NCBI GenBank assembly: GCA_004296455.1
Contig: AP018280.1
Coordinates: forward strand, 1,550,001 to 1,614,000
Source: Calothrix sp. NIES-4101
Lineage (GTDB): Bacteria; Cyanobacteriota; Cyanobacteriia; Cyanobacteriales; Nostocaceae
Direction of reading: 5' to 3'
Length of the DNA: 64,000 nt
Shown here: positions 26,774 through 35,900 of the stretch, piece after piece
Position numbering within the stretch: position 1 is the stretch's first letter
Layout: each line of letters starts with the position of its first letter
Position numbers and translations under genes: made by a program
The notes under the pieces: generated by a model
What the model was told of the DNA's origin: nothing
What the model saw: the letters and a program-made list of their open reading frames with translations, nothing else
Databases searched by the model: none

Positions 26774-27802
26774 ATGTCCCGTTCCAAAGCTCTGACATAT
26801 TACGTAACTGTTCGCTTACTATTAGCACCATTGCAAATATTAACCATTGTCACAATGGTATTTGTCTTGCTGCGAGTTGCCGCAGGCGACCCTGTTGATG
26901 CAATATTAGGTGTACGTGCGCCAGAAAACGCCAAAGAAACCCTGAGAAAACAATTAGGTTTAGATTTACCTTTGTGGTTACAGTACCTCAATTATTTGGG
27001 AAGTTTATTTCTTAAATTTGACATGGGTAAATCAATCACCAGTCGCGGTAAAGCTGTGTGGGAGATTATTGGCGAATACTTCCCTGCAACTGCGGAGTTG
27101 GCAATATTCAGTATTATTGTGGCGTTGGTGGTGGGAATCACAGTTGGTACTCTTTCTGCTTCCCGTCCAGGTACTCCGTTAGATTTAGGTGGTCGTTTAT
27201 TCGGTATTATTACTTATGCGCTGCCGATGTTTTGGGCGGGGATGCTACTACAATTAATTTTCTCTGTGGGATTAGATTTATTACCCTTGGGAACTCGTTT
27301 CCCTGCTACTTTAGAAGCACCAACAAAAATTACTGGTTTGTACACGCTGGATAGTTTGTTAGGTGGTAAAGTTGTTGAGCTTTTTACAGCAGTAAAATAT
27401 TTAATTTTGCCTAGTTGTACTTTAGGAGTTTTATTGAGTGGTATTTTTGAGCGAATTGTCCGAGTAAATCTAAAACAAACTTTGCAATCCGACTATGTAG
27501 AAGCGGCAAGGGCGAGAGGGATTCCCGAAAATAAAATCCTGGTTTCTCATGCTTTGAAAAACGCTTTAATTCCGGTAATTACTGTTTTAGGATTAACTTT
27601 TGCTTCGTTGTTAGGTGGGGCAATTTTGACTGAGGTAACATTCTCTTGGCCTGGTTTAGCAAATCGCTTGTACGAAGCTATCAATGAACGCGATTATCCG
27701 ACAGTACAAGGAATTATGGTATTTTTTGGGGGAATTGTTGTCATGGCAAGTATTTTAATTGATATTCTCAATGCCTACGTAGATCCACGTATTCGCTATT
27801 GA
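26774..27802 (+). CDS. ABC transporter permease, DppB/OppB type
   Basis: 342 residues with six membrane helices. The N-terminal LLLAPLQILTIVTMVFVLLRVAAGDP and the cytoplasmic coupling motif EAARARGIPENKILVSHALKNALIPV (about 238-263) are diagnostic of the BPD_transp_1 family, DppB branch. It forms half of the channel that imports peptides delivered by the upstream lipoprotein. The partner DppC-type permease and ATPases must be elsewhere, as is common in cyanobacteria. folB follows after 81 bp on the same strand. Confidence 0.92.
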   Translation: MSRSKALTYYVTVRLLLAPLQILTIVTMVFVLLRVAAGDPVDAILGVRAPENAKETLRKQLGLDLPLWLQYLNYLGSLFLKFDMGKSITSRGKAVWEIIGEYFPATAELAIFSIIVALVVGITVGTLSASRPGTPLDLGGRLFGIITYALPMFWAGMLLQLIFSVGLDLLPLGTRFPATLEAPTKITGLYTLDSLLGGKVVELFTAVKYLILPSCTLGVLLSGIFERIVRVNLKQTLQSDYVEAARARGIPENKILVSHALKNALIPVITVLGLTFASLLGGAILTEVTFSWPGLANRLYEAINERDYPTVQGIMVFFGGIVVMASILIDILNAYVDPRIRY

Positions 27803-27883
27803 GGAACAAGTAAATATTATGTCAAGCAATCTCCATCAATCTCAATCAATTTAAATCAGCAAAAATTTTCTCTCTTTGAAGTT

Positions 27884-28246
27884 ATGGATTGCATTCATGT
27901 AACTGGTATTCGCGCTTATGGCTATACTGGCTATTTGCCGGAAGAACAGGTTTTAGGACAGTGGTTTGAGGTTGACGTGAAGTTGTGGTTAGATGTGTCA
28001 ACTGCTGGCAAAACGGATGCGATTGAGGATACTTTGGATTATCGTAGCGTTATTAGCTTGGTGAAGCACTTAATCACGACATCGAAGTTTGCTTTAATTG
28101 AAAAATTGATTTCGACGATCGCTGATTCGATTTTAGCTAAATGCGATCGCTTAACTCAAGTACAGGTAATTTTGACGAAACCTGCGGCTCCAATCCCCGA
28201 TTTTGGTGGCAAAATTAGCCTTGAAGTCACCCGCTCTCGTGTGTAA
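27884..28246 (+). CDS. folB: Dihydroneopterin aldolase
   Basis: Converts 7,8-dihydroneopterin to 6-hydroxymethyl-dihydropterin and glycolaldehyde in folate synthesis; it may also epimerise the substrate. 120 residues, the family length. Visible features are the opening strand DCIHVTGIRAYGYTGYLPEEQ with the conserved Tyr and Glu region, DTLDYRSV near residue 49, LIEKLISTIADSIL and the closing KPAAPIPDFGGKISLEV. The ATG start follows a 81-bp gap after the permease gene. A hairpin with a T-run lies downstream. Confidence 0.93.
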   Translation: MDCIHVTGIRAYGYTGYLPEEQVLGQWFEVDVKLWLDVSTAGKTDAIEDTLDYRSVISLVKHLITTSKFALIEKLISTIADSILAKCDRLTQVQVILTKPAAPIPDFGGKISLEVTRSRV

Positions 28247-28261
28247 CGTTCAGTAATATTT

Positions 28262-28308
28262 AATCCCTCTCCGGTGCAGATACTATGGGCGAATTAGGAG
28301 GGGGTTTT
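28262..28308 (+). terminator. Probable terminator of folB
   Basis: CCCTCTCC pairs imperfectly with GGAGGGGG across a 28-base loop, followed by TTTTATATT. The position, 16 bases past the folB stop, suits a terminator. Confidence 0.5.
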
Positions 28309-28396
28309 ATATTACTATCTCCACAAGAAAGTAACAGATGATGGTGGGGAGACGCGGCGACACAAAGATGACAGAAAGTGTATTGTATTTACAGTC

Positions 28397-28651
28397 TTAA
28401 GTTTTTTGATTAGCTGATTTGAACCTACCTGCAACAAAGCCACGCTTGTATAAATGTTTACTTTTACGGGATGTCACGCGATCGCGCCACATCCGAAAAC
28501 TAGAAGCTTTCATCTCCCGGCGCATTAGGGCAATAACTTGTTTTTCTTGCAAGCCAAACTGCTCTGATATGGCTTCAAAGGGGGTTCTATCTTCCCATGC
28601 CATCTCAACTATACGGTCTATTGCTTCAGTTTCAAGTTCTGGTAAGTTCAT
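28397..28651 (-). CDS. Small DUF2805/TIGR03643-type protein
   Basis: 84 residues. The central part (AIDRIVEMAWEDRTPFEAISEQFGLQEKQVIALMRREM) looks like a helix-turn-helix unit, and the tail (SFRMWRDRVTSRKSKHLYKR) is strongly basic. This matches a widespread family of small proteins of unknown function in cyanobacteria and proteobacteria, likely to bind nucleic acid. The ATG start is clear. It lies convergent with folB. The function is not established. Confidence 0.85.
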   Translation of the reverse strand: MNLPELETEAIDRIVEMAWEDRTPFEAISEQFGLQEKQVIALMRREMKASSFRMWRDRVTSRKSKHLYKRGFVAGRFKSANQKT

Positions 28652-28757
28652 CTGATTTCAATCAATGACAACTATATTAATTTTAGTAAAGAATGTTGAC
28701 AATTGTCGCGTATTGGTAATTTTTAATTGCTAATTCTCAAAAATAGTATATTGAAAA

Positions 28758-29390
28758 TCATGCATTTTCAGTAAGATATATTTGAGTGAAAAAGTCTTGT
28801 TTTTTCGCGTGAATATTTTTCATATGTTTTTTTACAGTATTGATGGTGATATAAAGTTGTTCAGCTATTTGTTTGTAGCTATAATTAATACGATAAAGAT
28901 GCCAAATTTCTGCTTCTCTTGAAGTTAACTGATATTTTTTTATTTCAGTTATGACTGCATTTTTTACAGATTCATAGCGATTTTCAATGGTGACAAGTAA
29001 ATATGGTTGATGAAATTGATTTAGTCGGAAATATCTCACTCTAATTCTAAAAATAGTTGTGCTATTGAGTTTAATTTCATCAGATATAATATTGCGATCG
29101 CATTCAAAACTAATATTTTCAATTAGGGATTTGCATATATCCCAAATTGCCTGGGGAATAGGGTAGCTATCCTTATTGTCCTCAATTTGATGACAAAAAT
29201 CATAGGCTTTGGAATTGCCGAAAATTAGTTTACCAGTATTTGTTAAAATTAATATGCCGTCTTGTAATTCTTCAATTACCTTTCGCAAAAAAGCTACTTG
29301 ACTAATATTTTTATCGTTTAGACTATTTGACTTTTTTTGTTTTTTTGGTTTGATGTCTTCCCGTGAAGATATTTTGGTGAAGGCTATCAT
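28758..29390 (-). CDS. LuxR-family transcriptional regulator with PAS-like sensor
   Basis: 210 residues. The N-terminal part (about 30-135: LRKVIEELQDGILILTNTGKLIFGN, later FRLNQFHQPYLLVTIENR) is a PAS-like sensor domain. Residues about 146-205 are a LuxR/GerE helix-turn-helix (YQLTSREAEIWHLYRINYSYKQIAEQLYITINTVKKHM). This arrangement is shared with the PAS-HTH regulators of filamentous cyanobacteria. The ligand and targets are unknown. A 1.1-kb gene-free region separates it from the divergent gene at 30.5 kb. Confidence 0.88.
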   Translation of the reverse strand: MIAFTKISSREDIKPKKQKKSNSLNDKNISQVAFLRKVIEELQDGILILTNTGKLIFGNSKAYDFCHQIEDNKDSYPIPQAIWDICKSLIENISFECDRNIISDEIKLNSTTIFRIRVRYFRLNQFHQPYLLVTIENRYESVKNAVITEIKKYQLTSREAEIWHLYRINYSYKQIAEQLYITINTVKKHMKNIHAKKQDFFTQIYLTENA

Positions 29391-30526
29391 AATTAATTAT
29401 TTCCATTGATGAAATATTTTTGGTAAATTTTTGACAGGTATTTATAAATTTTAATTCGGATATTTTGACGAATAATTGGCTCAAAATATTTTGCATATTT
29501 TTCCCATGTTGCTTTTTAAACTTCCCAAAAATTTATTTTTTTGTAAAAATAAATAAACAGATATCTGAGATTTAAGAATTATCAAAATCAAAATTATCTC
29601 TGAGAGAATGGTCTTGATTTGACTAGTTGTTATATGTTTTCAATACAGTTTGGTAATTTTGGATTTCGGATAAATTCACAAAAAGGCACATACTTAAGTA
29701 AGTGAAGAGTATTATGTGTTGTCGAAATCCGGGTTTGGCTGGAGATTACATCAGATTCCCGCTTATGCTATTTCTCTAAAATCTGATATCTCCCCATTAT
29801 TACCTCTCCACATCACCACATCCTAAATCTGTTGCTTCCTTTTTGAAGATTAGTATACTTCTGTGCTGAGGAAGTTGAGATTTTTTCCTATGTTTTGCCA
29901 TCACTTTCCAATCCTCTAATGCTCTGCCTTCTAGATGATTGTTACTAAAACTTAAAAAAATGATGAGTTAATACTTTAAGCGAAGATTCTATCAATAACC
30001 CTATTTACTAGTAAAAGCCAAATATGGTAATTCATTCAATGCAAGTAATATATGGTTTTCATTTAACATTTTATACTTTTATGTAGTAAAGATTAGTTAC
30101 TAACCTCTGCTATAAATTTTCGGGAGTGATATCTTAATAATTGAAGCTGAAACAAAAGCTTCCCTGGCAGATAACAACAGCTATGGTTGTAAAACATAAA
30201 GAGGTCAAAGCGCTGTTAAATATCAAATCTGTCTCGTTACATAACGACAACACCCAACTCGAAAATTGATATTTCCTCAAAATCGTTAAATAGGGGGCGC
30301 TGTCACTGAAATTCCTTTAACTTGAAGTCTAAATGATTTGAACTCAAGCTATTGGTTCAGTGCATCCCTGGCTAGAACAACTAAGGAGAGGAAAAGTTTC
30401 AACAGAGTAGATGCTTGGGTGTTGTTGTTTTATAGTTATTAGTTTGATTTTTCATGTTCTGATGCGCGCAACAAGGTGTAAGCTAATACGCAGTTCTTTG
30501 CATTCATTACGTTAAAGTAGCGCCTT
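29391..30526. other. 1.1-kb non-coding region
   Basis: No credible reading frame on either strand. It contains part of a dispersed repeat (about 29754-29835, minus strand), a near-repeat of TCCCTGGC-AGA-AACAAC at 30161-30178 and 30365-30381, and short hairpins (AAGCT/AGCTT near 30146-30161; ACAAC/GTTGT near 30174-30190; CGTTA/TAACG near 30234-30246). The 30.15-30.42 kb part is less AT-rich and more structured than its surroundings, so an unannotated small RNA or a long leader of the next gene is possible. Confidence 0.45.
29754..29835 (-). repeat. Dispersed intergenic repeat, diverged copy
   Basis: On the minus strand, AAGCAACAGATTTAGGATG then GGTGATGTGGAGAGG and CAGATTTTAGAGAAA, in the same order as the copies at 20.6 and 37.8 kb. 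Confidence 0.4.
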
Positions 30527-31294
30527 ATGTCCATTATTGCTCTCAGAGCCTGGTATCTTCAGGATTACGAGCCGATTCATGAACTGGAAAAACGTCCGGC
30601 AGATATCCGCTTGAGTAAAAAAAGCTTGTTGAAATCGGGTTTGCGAGCTGATTTTTTAGATGATGTTGATGAGATTAAAAAGTCAACTTGGTTTGGGCGC
30701 TATATCGAAGGTGAGAATATCGAGTTTTATGTTGAGGGTAGTGGTGGCTATTGCGTCGCCAATATTGACTTAATTAGTCATGAGATTTATTTTACCAAGC
30801 AGGCATTGTTGGCGCAGTTGGAACCAACAATCTTTTTTTGTCATCAAATTGAGTATCCGACTGCCAGTGAGGCATTGCGCGAAGCTTTGCAACGTAGCTT
30901 AGAGATTTTGAATAAGCGATCGCGTTTACCTCTAGCTCTTGTTGAATCATACCGCCCTAAAGATGCCCCTGCACGTCTCAACCGCACAATGATGCGAAAA
31001 ATTCGTAGAAGTTTACTATTTATTGCGGATGTGACACCTATAGCTCGCATTGATGGCGAAGAAACGCCGCAGTTGATTCCCAGCCCCAATGTTTGTATTG
31101 ATATTGGCTACGCTATCCAAAGCAAGCGTACTGAGCAAATTTTACTATCTCACATGCAGCGTCCAGAAATGCCAGGAAAGTTCCTCTTCGATTTACCCCC
31201 GAGCCAAACTTTACAATTTAAAGATATTAAAGAACTAAATAAAATTCTCACTAACACTCTCGAAACCCAGCTAGGGCGATTTAAGTTATTTTAA
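30527..31294 (+). CDS. Conserved protein with TIR/nucleoside-deoxyribosyltransferase-like C-terminal motif
   Basis: 255 residues, not a named family to me. The N-terminal half has no motif I recognise; residues 1-55 are a charged opening (ALRAWYLQDYEPIHELEKRP). The C-terminal half carries SLLFIADVTPIA (163-174) followed by IPSPNVCIDIGYAIQSKRTEQILL (184-207). Strand-ADVT and (S/N)PNV-x-x-x-GYA are the pattern of predicted nucleotide-binding, TIR-like and deoxyribosyltransferase-like folds, so it may bind or split a nucleotide. The Glu usually found before GYA is Asp192 here (CIDIGYA). It precedes a histidine kinase gene by 263 bp on the same strand. Confidence 0.75.
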   Translation: MSIIALRAWYLQDYEPIHELEKRPADIRLSKKSLLKSGLRADFLDDVDEIKKSTWFGRYIEGENIEFYVEGSGGYCVANIDLISHEIYFTKQALLAQLEPTIFFCHQIEYPTASEALREALQRSLEILNKRSRLPLALVESYRPKDAPARLNRTMMRKIRRSLLFIADVTPIARIDGEETPQLIPSPNVCIDIGYAIQSKRTEQILLSHMQRPEMPGKFLFDLPPSQTLQFKDIKELNKILTNTLETQLGRFKLF

Positions 31295-31557
31295 CTAATT
31301 AGGGCATGGGGATAGCTGCAAGCCAAAACTGCAATCCCCATTTGCAGCTTCCCTTAATACAAATTAATCTCAATATTTGCACTTACTAACTGTTTTTTAG
31401 ATTTTTGAAATCTATATTAAGGTAGATTTTTCCAAGAAAACTATGGATAAAAGTAAAGATTAGCAGACAGATAAATTATTTCGAGAACATGTCGCTTGAA
31501 AATACTGTTGTTGAACGATGCAGTGTTTAAAACTTTGATGGTAAAATTCAACAGCTT

Positions 31558-34377
31558 GTGTTGCAAAAGAACATGCGATTAATTACAAGCGATGGTTATA
31601 GCGGTTTGTTGGTGCGACGGTTATTATTGGCGACTGTGCTCGTACCTTTATTTTTGGAATGCTTGATTTTACAAGGTGTGTGGGCAGGTGTTTTTGACAC
31701 AGTCCTGGCATTATCATTGTTTGCGATCGGATCAATATCATTATTTGTATGGTTAATTTGGTATGGTGCGTTAGGGATTGAACGTGTGATTCGCCAACGC
31801 GACAGATTCCAAGCAGCACTAAATGCCAATGAGGAAAGGCTGCGAAGCTTTGTAGAAGCGAATGTAGTCGGAATTTTGTTTGGTGATATTTATGGAAATA
31901 TTAGCAATGCTAACGACGAATATTTACGCATCATCGGCTACAATCGTGAGGATTTGGAAGCAGGTAGAATACGCTGGCAGGATATTACCCCATCCGAGTA
32001 TTGGGATTTAGAAAAAGAGCGGATTGCTGAGGCTCAAAAAGATGGAGCTTGCAAGCCCTATGAAAAAGAGTATATCCGCAAAGATGGGACTCGGATTCCC
32101 GTTTTGGTTGGTTATGCTTTAGCGGGGGAAAAACGCCAAGAATCAATAGCATTTATTTTAGACTTAAGCGAACGCAAACAAGTTGAGGCAGCACTCCAAG
32201 AGAGCGAAGCCACCCTCCGCAGCCAACAGCAGTGGTTAGAATATTTACTGAATTTAATGCCTTCGCCATTGTTATTAATCGAGCCAAAAACAGCAAAAGT
32301 TATATTTGCGAATCATGCCGCAGATGAACTAGCTGGTGGAGAATTTCCCAAAGGTAAACCGGCAGAGGAATATCATACCGTTTACCACTGTACCGATGCC
32401 GAAGGAAATCCAATTCCCGATGAACAAATGCCGGGGGTAAGGGTTGCTCGTGGTGAACGTCTTGAAAGCATTGAGATAGATTGGCATACTCCCGGTGGAA
32501 TCCGTTCACTACTGATATTTGCAGATACATTGCCAGCAATGCATGGTCATGCTGCAACTTGCGTGTTAATGTTCCAAGATATTAGCAATCGCAAGTATGT
32601 AGAAAAAGCTCTATCTCTTGGTTATAGAAGGCTTCAGCTATTGTTTGGTACAGCTAGTGATTTACTCTCTAGCCAACAACCAATTGCTCTCTTAGACAGT
32701 GTTTTCCGAAGTCTATCCGAACAAATAGGTTTAGATTGTTACTTCAATTTCTTAGTAGATGAAACCCAACAAAAATTACATCTGGCTTCATATCAAGGAG
32801 TCAGCGAGGAATTTGCCAATCAAGTTACAACTTTGCAGTTCAATCAAGGGATATGTGGAAAAGCAGCAATAAATCGCCGCTTTCTTACCCTGGAAAATGT
32901 ACAAAACTCAACTGCTCCCGAAACTGATTTGATTCGTAGCTTGGGAATTACCGCATTTGCAAGCTATCCATTAATTTCTGGGGGACAATTATTTGGCACC
33001 TTAGGCTTTGGTAGTTTAACCAAATTGCGCTTTACTCAAAACGAAATTGGGATGATGCAAGCAGTTTGCGATCAAATTGCGATCGCAATTGAACGTTCGC
33101 GCTTAGTTGGTTCATTACAGCAGCAAACCGAACAACTACGCGAAGCTAACCGCATGAAAGATGAATTTTTAGCTGTACTTTCCCATGAACTGCGATCGCC
33201 ATTAAATGCAATATTTGGATGGGCACAATTATTGCGGACTCGTCCCCATTTGGAGGAGGCGAAAAAAATTCAGGCATTGGAAACCATCGAACGCAATGCC
33301 CGCACTCAAAAGCAACTAATTGAAGATTTGCTAGATATTTCCCGGATTGTACGTGGAAAATTGCGTCTCAACGTCACTTCATGTAACCTAGTTCCCATTG
33401 TTGAAGCTGCGATTGACACAGTACGCATCGCCGCCGCCGCCAAAGAAATCGAAATCCTCTTTTCCATCCGCGATACAGAATGGGAAGCCAGTCAAAAAAT
33501 AGTTTCCCTAAATAAACAGACTCAAGGACAGGTTCCCCGCAACCAAGCATCGATTTTCTACCCCAAGGTATTTGTCACGGGTGATGCTGAACGCCTGCAA
33601 CAAGTGATTTGGAATCTACTCACCAATGCCATCAAATTTACTAATCCTGGTGGAGAAGTCGAAATTAAATTAGCGATTGAAACTAATCCCGAAAGCGTTC
33701 TCATCCAAGTACGTGATAGCGGTATGGGGATTAAACCAGAATTTATCCCCTACGTTTTTGATCGGTTCCGTCAAGAAGACAGTTCCAGCACCCGTACCTA
33801 TGGTGGTTTAGGCTTAGGTTTAGCAATTGTCCGACATCTTGTCGAACTTCACGGGGGAACTGTCAGCGCCGATAGTCCCGGTACTGGGAAAGGGGCAACA
33901 TTCACCGTCAAACTACCCCTGTTGTATCGCCAAGAGGAAAATCCTCCATCTGCTCCCCTACATCCCCCATTGTCCCCATTACCTTCCCTGGCTGGGGTGC
34001 GCGTGCTAATTGTGGACGACGAAGCCGATACCCTTGATTTTCTTGTCACCGTCTTGGAACAGTCGCAAGCCCAGGTTCAAACAGCGACATCAGTGAGCGA
34101 AGCGATCGCTTGTATCAGCCAATCCCAACCCGATGTATTGGTAAGCGATATCGGTATGCCTAGTGAAGATGGATACTCGTTAATCCGGAAAATTCGCCAG
34201 ATGAAACCAGAAGCAGGGGGAAACATCCCGGCAGCAGCATTAACGGCATATGCCCGTACCGAAGATAGAATGCGAGCAATTCAAGAAGGTTTTCAATTAC
34301 ACTTGCCTAAACCAGTAGAACCGGAAGAATTGATTGCGGTTGTTGCCAGTTTGGCTGGTCGAGGAATAGTTAATTAA
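31558..34377 (+). CDS. Hybrid sensor histidine kinase (PAS-PAS-GAF-HisKA-HATPase-receiver)
   Basis: 939 residues from a GTG. Two membrane helices (about 20-40 and 47-70), PAS with PAC (about 92-208), a second PAS (about 222-345), GAF (about 372-512), HisKA with the phospho-acceptor His543 in LSHELRSPL, ATPase domain with the N box at Asn690 and G boxes RDSGMG and GGLGLGLAI, and a receiver (about 815-938) with DD at 820-821, phospho-acceptor Asp864 and Lys918. It should autophosphorylate and pass phosphate to its own receiver. The signal is unknown, and no cognate regulator lies beside it. A Met at residue 6 is an alternative start. Confidence 0.93.
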   Translation: MLQKNMRLITSDGYSGLLVRRLLLATVLVPLFLECLILQGVWAGVFDTVLALSLFAIGSISLFVWLIWYGALGIERVIRQRDRFQAALNANEERLRSFVEANVVGILFGDIYGNISNANDEYLRIIGYNREDLEAGRIRWQDITPSEYWDLEKERIAEAQKDGACKPYEKEYIRKDGTRIPVLVGYALAGEKRQESIAFILDLSERKQVEAALQESEATLRSQQQWLEYLLNLMPSPLLLIEPKTAKVIFANHAADELAGGEFPKGKPAEEYHTVYHCTDAEGNPIPDEQMPGVRVARGERLESIEIDWHTPGGIRSLLIFADTLPAMHGHAATCVLMFQDISNRKYVEKALSLGYRRLQLLFGTASDLLSSQQPIALLDSVFRSLSEQIGLDCYFNFLVDETQQKLHLASYQGVSEEFANQVTTLQFNQGICGKAAINRRFLTLENVQNSTAPETDLIRSLGITAFASYPLISGGQLFGTLGFGSLTKLRFTQNEIGMMQAVCDQIAIAIERSRLVGSLQQQTEQLREANRMKDEFLAVLSHELRSPLNAIFGWAQLLRTRPHLEEAKKIQALETIERNARTQKQLIEDLLDISRIVRGKLRLNVTSCNLVPIVEAAIDTVRIAAAAKEIEILFSIRDTEWEASQKIVSLNKQTQGQVPRNQASIFYPKVFVTGDAERLQQVIWNLLTNAIKFTNPGGEVEIKLAIETNPESVLIQVRDSGMGIKPEFIPYVFDRFRQEDSSSTRTYGGLGLGLAIVRHLVELHGGTVSADSPGTGKGATFTVKLPLLYRQEENPPSAPLHPPLSPLPSLAGVRVLIVDDEADTLDFLVTVLEQSQAQVQTATSVSEAIACISQSQPDVLVSDIGMPSEDGYSLIRKIRQMKPEAGGNIPAAALTAYARTEDRMRAIQEGFQLHLPKPVEPEELIAVVASLAGRGIVN

Positions 34378-34529
34378 ATCTCTCCGCGTCAGTCATCATG
34401 GCAAATATTAAAGTGAACATGATGGCACCTGCATAAACCAGTGAAGTCCGACATATGAGTGAGTGAAGGGTTGAAAAACTCAAGTAATAAACGACACTAT
34501 TAAACTCAGTAAAATTTAGGTGAATCAAG

Positions 34530-35174
34530 ATGAAACTTCGCGCACTCACTGGTTCTTTTCTTGCTGCTGCTACTATCGTTTCCGTTTCCATGCCTGCACA
34601 AGCAAATCCATTTGCGAATACTGCTGCTGGTGTTTTTAAACCTGTAAATACACAACCCGCAGGCGATGCGAAATCTAGCGCACCTGCAAATAGTTCAGCA
34701 CCCGTGGGAAATAGCGAAATTCAAGGATTAGGTGATCATCAATCTTGGGTTGACCAAAAAACCCTCGCAAATGACCCCCGCGCCTTGTGTACTGATGTTG
34801 GTTTGGGTAACAATACCCGTGCAAATTCCAGCGATATTGCCAGTTCAAGTTCAACTTCTACCCGTTCAAATTCATCAAAAAGCCATAATGATGCTGGTGG
34901 TGGCGGTGGTAGCTTCTTAGGTATTGTCAGTGTTAGTGGAAGCGGTGGTAGTCAAGGGAGCCAGCAGGCAAGTCAATCGAGCGACAAAAAGACCAACCAC
35001 GCCGAAAAAATTAGCAGTAATTCTTCCACAGTAGTTCAGGGTAAAAATTGTGATGCATTTGTCAATTCTGCTGCGGCTAGAGATATGAACTACCAAGATA
35101 ATTTAACTCGTCGTTATGAAATTAAAACAGGTCGTCGCGGACAGCAAGTAAATCAACTCATTGAAGATAAATAA
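34530..35174 (+). CDS. Exported Ser/Asn-rich protein of unknown function
   Basis: 214 residues with a Sec signal (MKLRALTGSFLAAATIVSVSMPAQA, cleavage after about residue 25). The mature protein has a low-complexity Ser/Asn/Gly-rich centre (about 85-150), two cysteines (in LCTDVG and NCDAF) that may form a disulfide, and a charged tail (YEIKTGRRGQQVNQLIEDK). No known domain. It is the first of three consecutive genes for exported proteins in this direction. The start is the only ATG that gives a full signal peptide. Confidence 0.8.
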   Translation: MKLRALTGSFLAAATIVSVSMPAQANPFANTAAGVFKPVNTQPAGDAKSSAPANSSAPVGNSEIQGLGDHQSWVDQKTLANDPRALCTDVGLGNNTRANSSDIASSSSTSTRSNSSKSHNDAGGGGGSFLGIVSVSGSGGSQGSQQASQSSDKKTNHAEKISSNSSTVVQGKNCDAFVNSAAARDMNYQDNLTRRYEIKTGRRGQQVNQLIEDK

Positions 35175-35265
35175 TTCCGACTCATAATTGTGATGACTCT
35201 TGCAGGATGGGCTTCTTGCCCGTCCTTTGCTGCGTTTAAATTCGATCATTATTCCCAGGCTGAAA

Positions 35266-35697
35266 ATGAAAAATTTACCGAAAATAATTATATTTGGTAT
35301 TGCTGTATCTTTATTTATTGTGCCTTTAGCTACTGCCCAATCTGTAAACAGGGAACGTTATCGAGAACCTGTATTTCCATATTTACTAGATCATCAACTC
35401 GATCGCCAACAGGTGGAAACTGTGATTCGGGTGCGATGTTTACCAATCAGGCGCAATCAAAAATACCCATCTGGGAATGCAGACAACAACCGTAGACTAA
35501 TTCGCGATCGCCTTTTGCGTCCAAATCAAGCCAATGAAATCCTTATTGATGTGGAAGGTTTCTGTCGCGATGTCAAAATTCGTGTTAATGAGCCGACAAA
35601 TGATTTAAATTATACTTTTGATGAAAATGGAGAATACGAGGATAATTGGTCTAATCGTCAAGGTTCAGGTTGGCAGTGGCTATTGAGACATCGGTAA
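35266..35697 (+). CDS. Small exported protein of unknown function
   Basis: 143 residues from the ATG at 35266, chosen because it gives a clean signal peptide (MKNLPKIIIFGIAVSLFIVPLATA); a start 66 bases upstream would bury it. The mature part has a cysteine pair (VRCLPI, GFCRDV), is basic and contains DRQQVETVIRVRCLP and LLRPNQANEILIDVEGFC. No domain is recognised. It lies 91 bp after the preceding exported protein gene and may share its transcript. Confidence 0.7.
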   Translation: MKNLPKIIIFGIAVSLFIVPLATAQSVNRERYREPVFPYLLDHQLDRQQVETVIRVRCLPIRRNQKYPSGNADNNRRLIRDRLLRPNQANEILIDVEGFCRDVKIRVNEPTNDLNYTFDENGEYEDNWSNRQGSGWQWLLRHR

Positions 35698-35900
35698 TGA
35701 AAGGTGATTTTTATGTGTTTGTGCCCCTCCCAGCGATTTTGGCGTAGTTAAAAGCAGGGTGGGGTTATTTGTATCCAGAAAAACCAAAACTTCATGAATT
35801 TATTTCCGAATCTGCGAACAAACACTGCATAAAAACATCTCAAGCGACATATGAAGGAGTGAAAGCAAACAAAACATTTCACTCACCAAGGATAAAAGCC

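Noticed and set aside
30121-30526. Possible tmRNA, 6S RNA or RNase P RNA in the large spacer
   Set aside because: None of the conserved terminal or core words of these RNAs was recognised; only a generic structured-RNA suspicion is kept.
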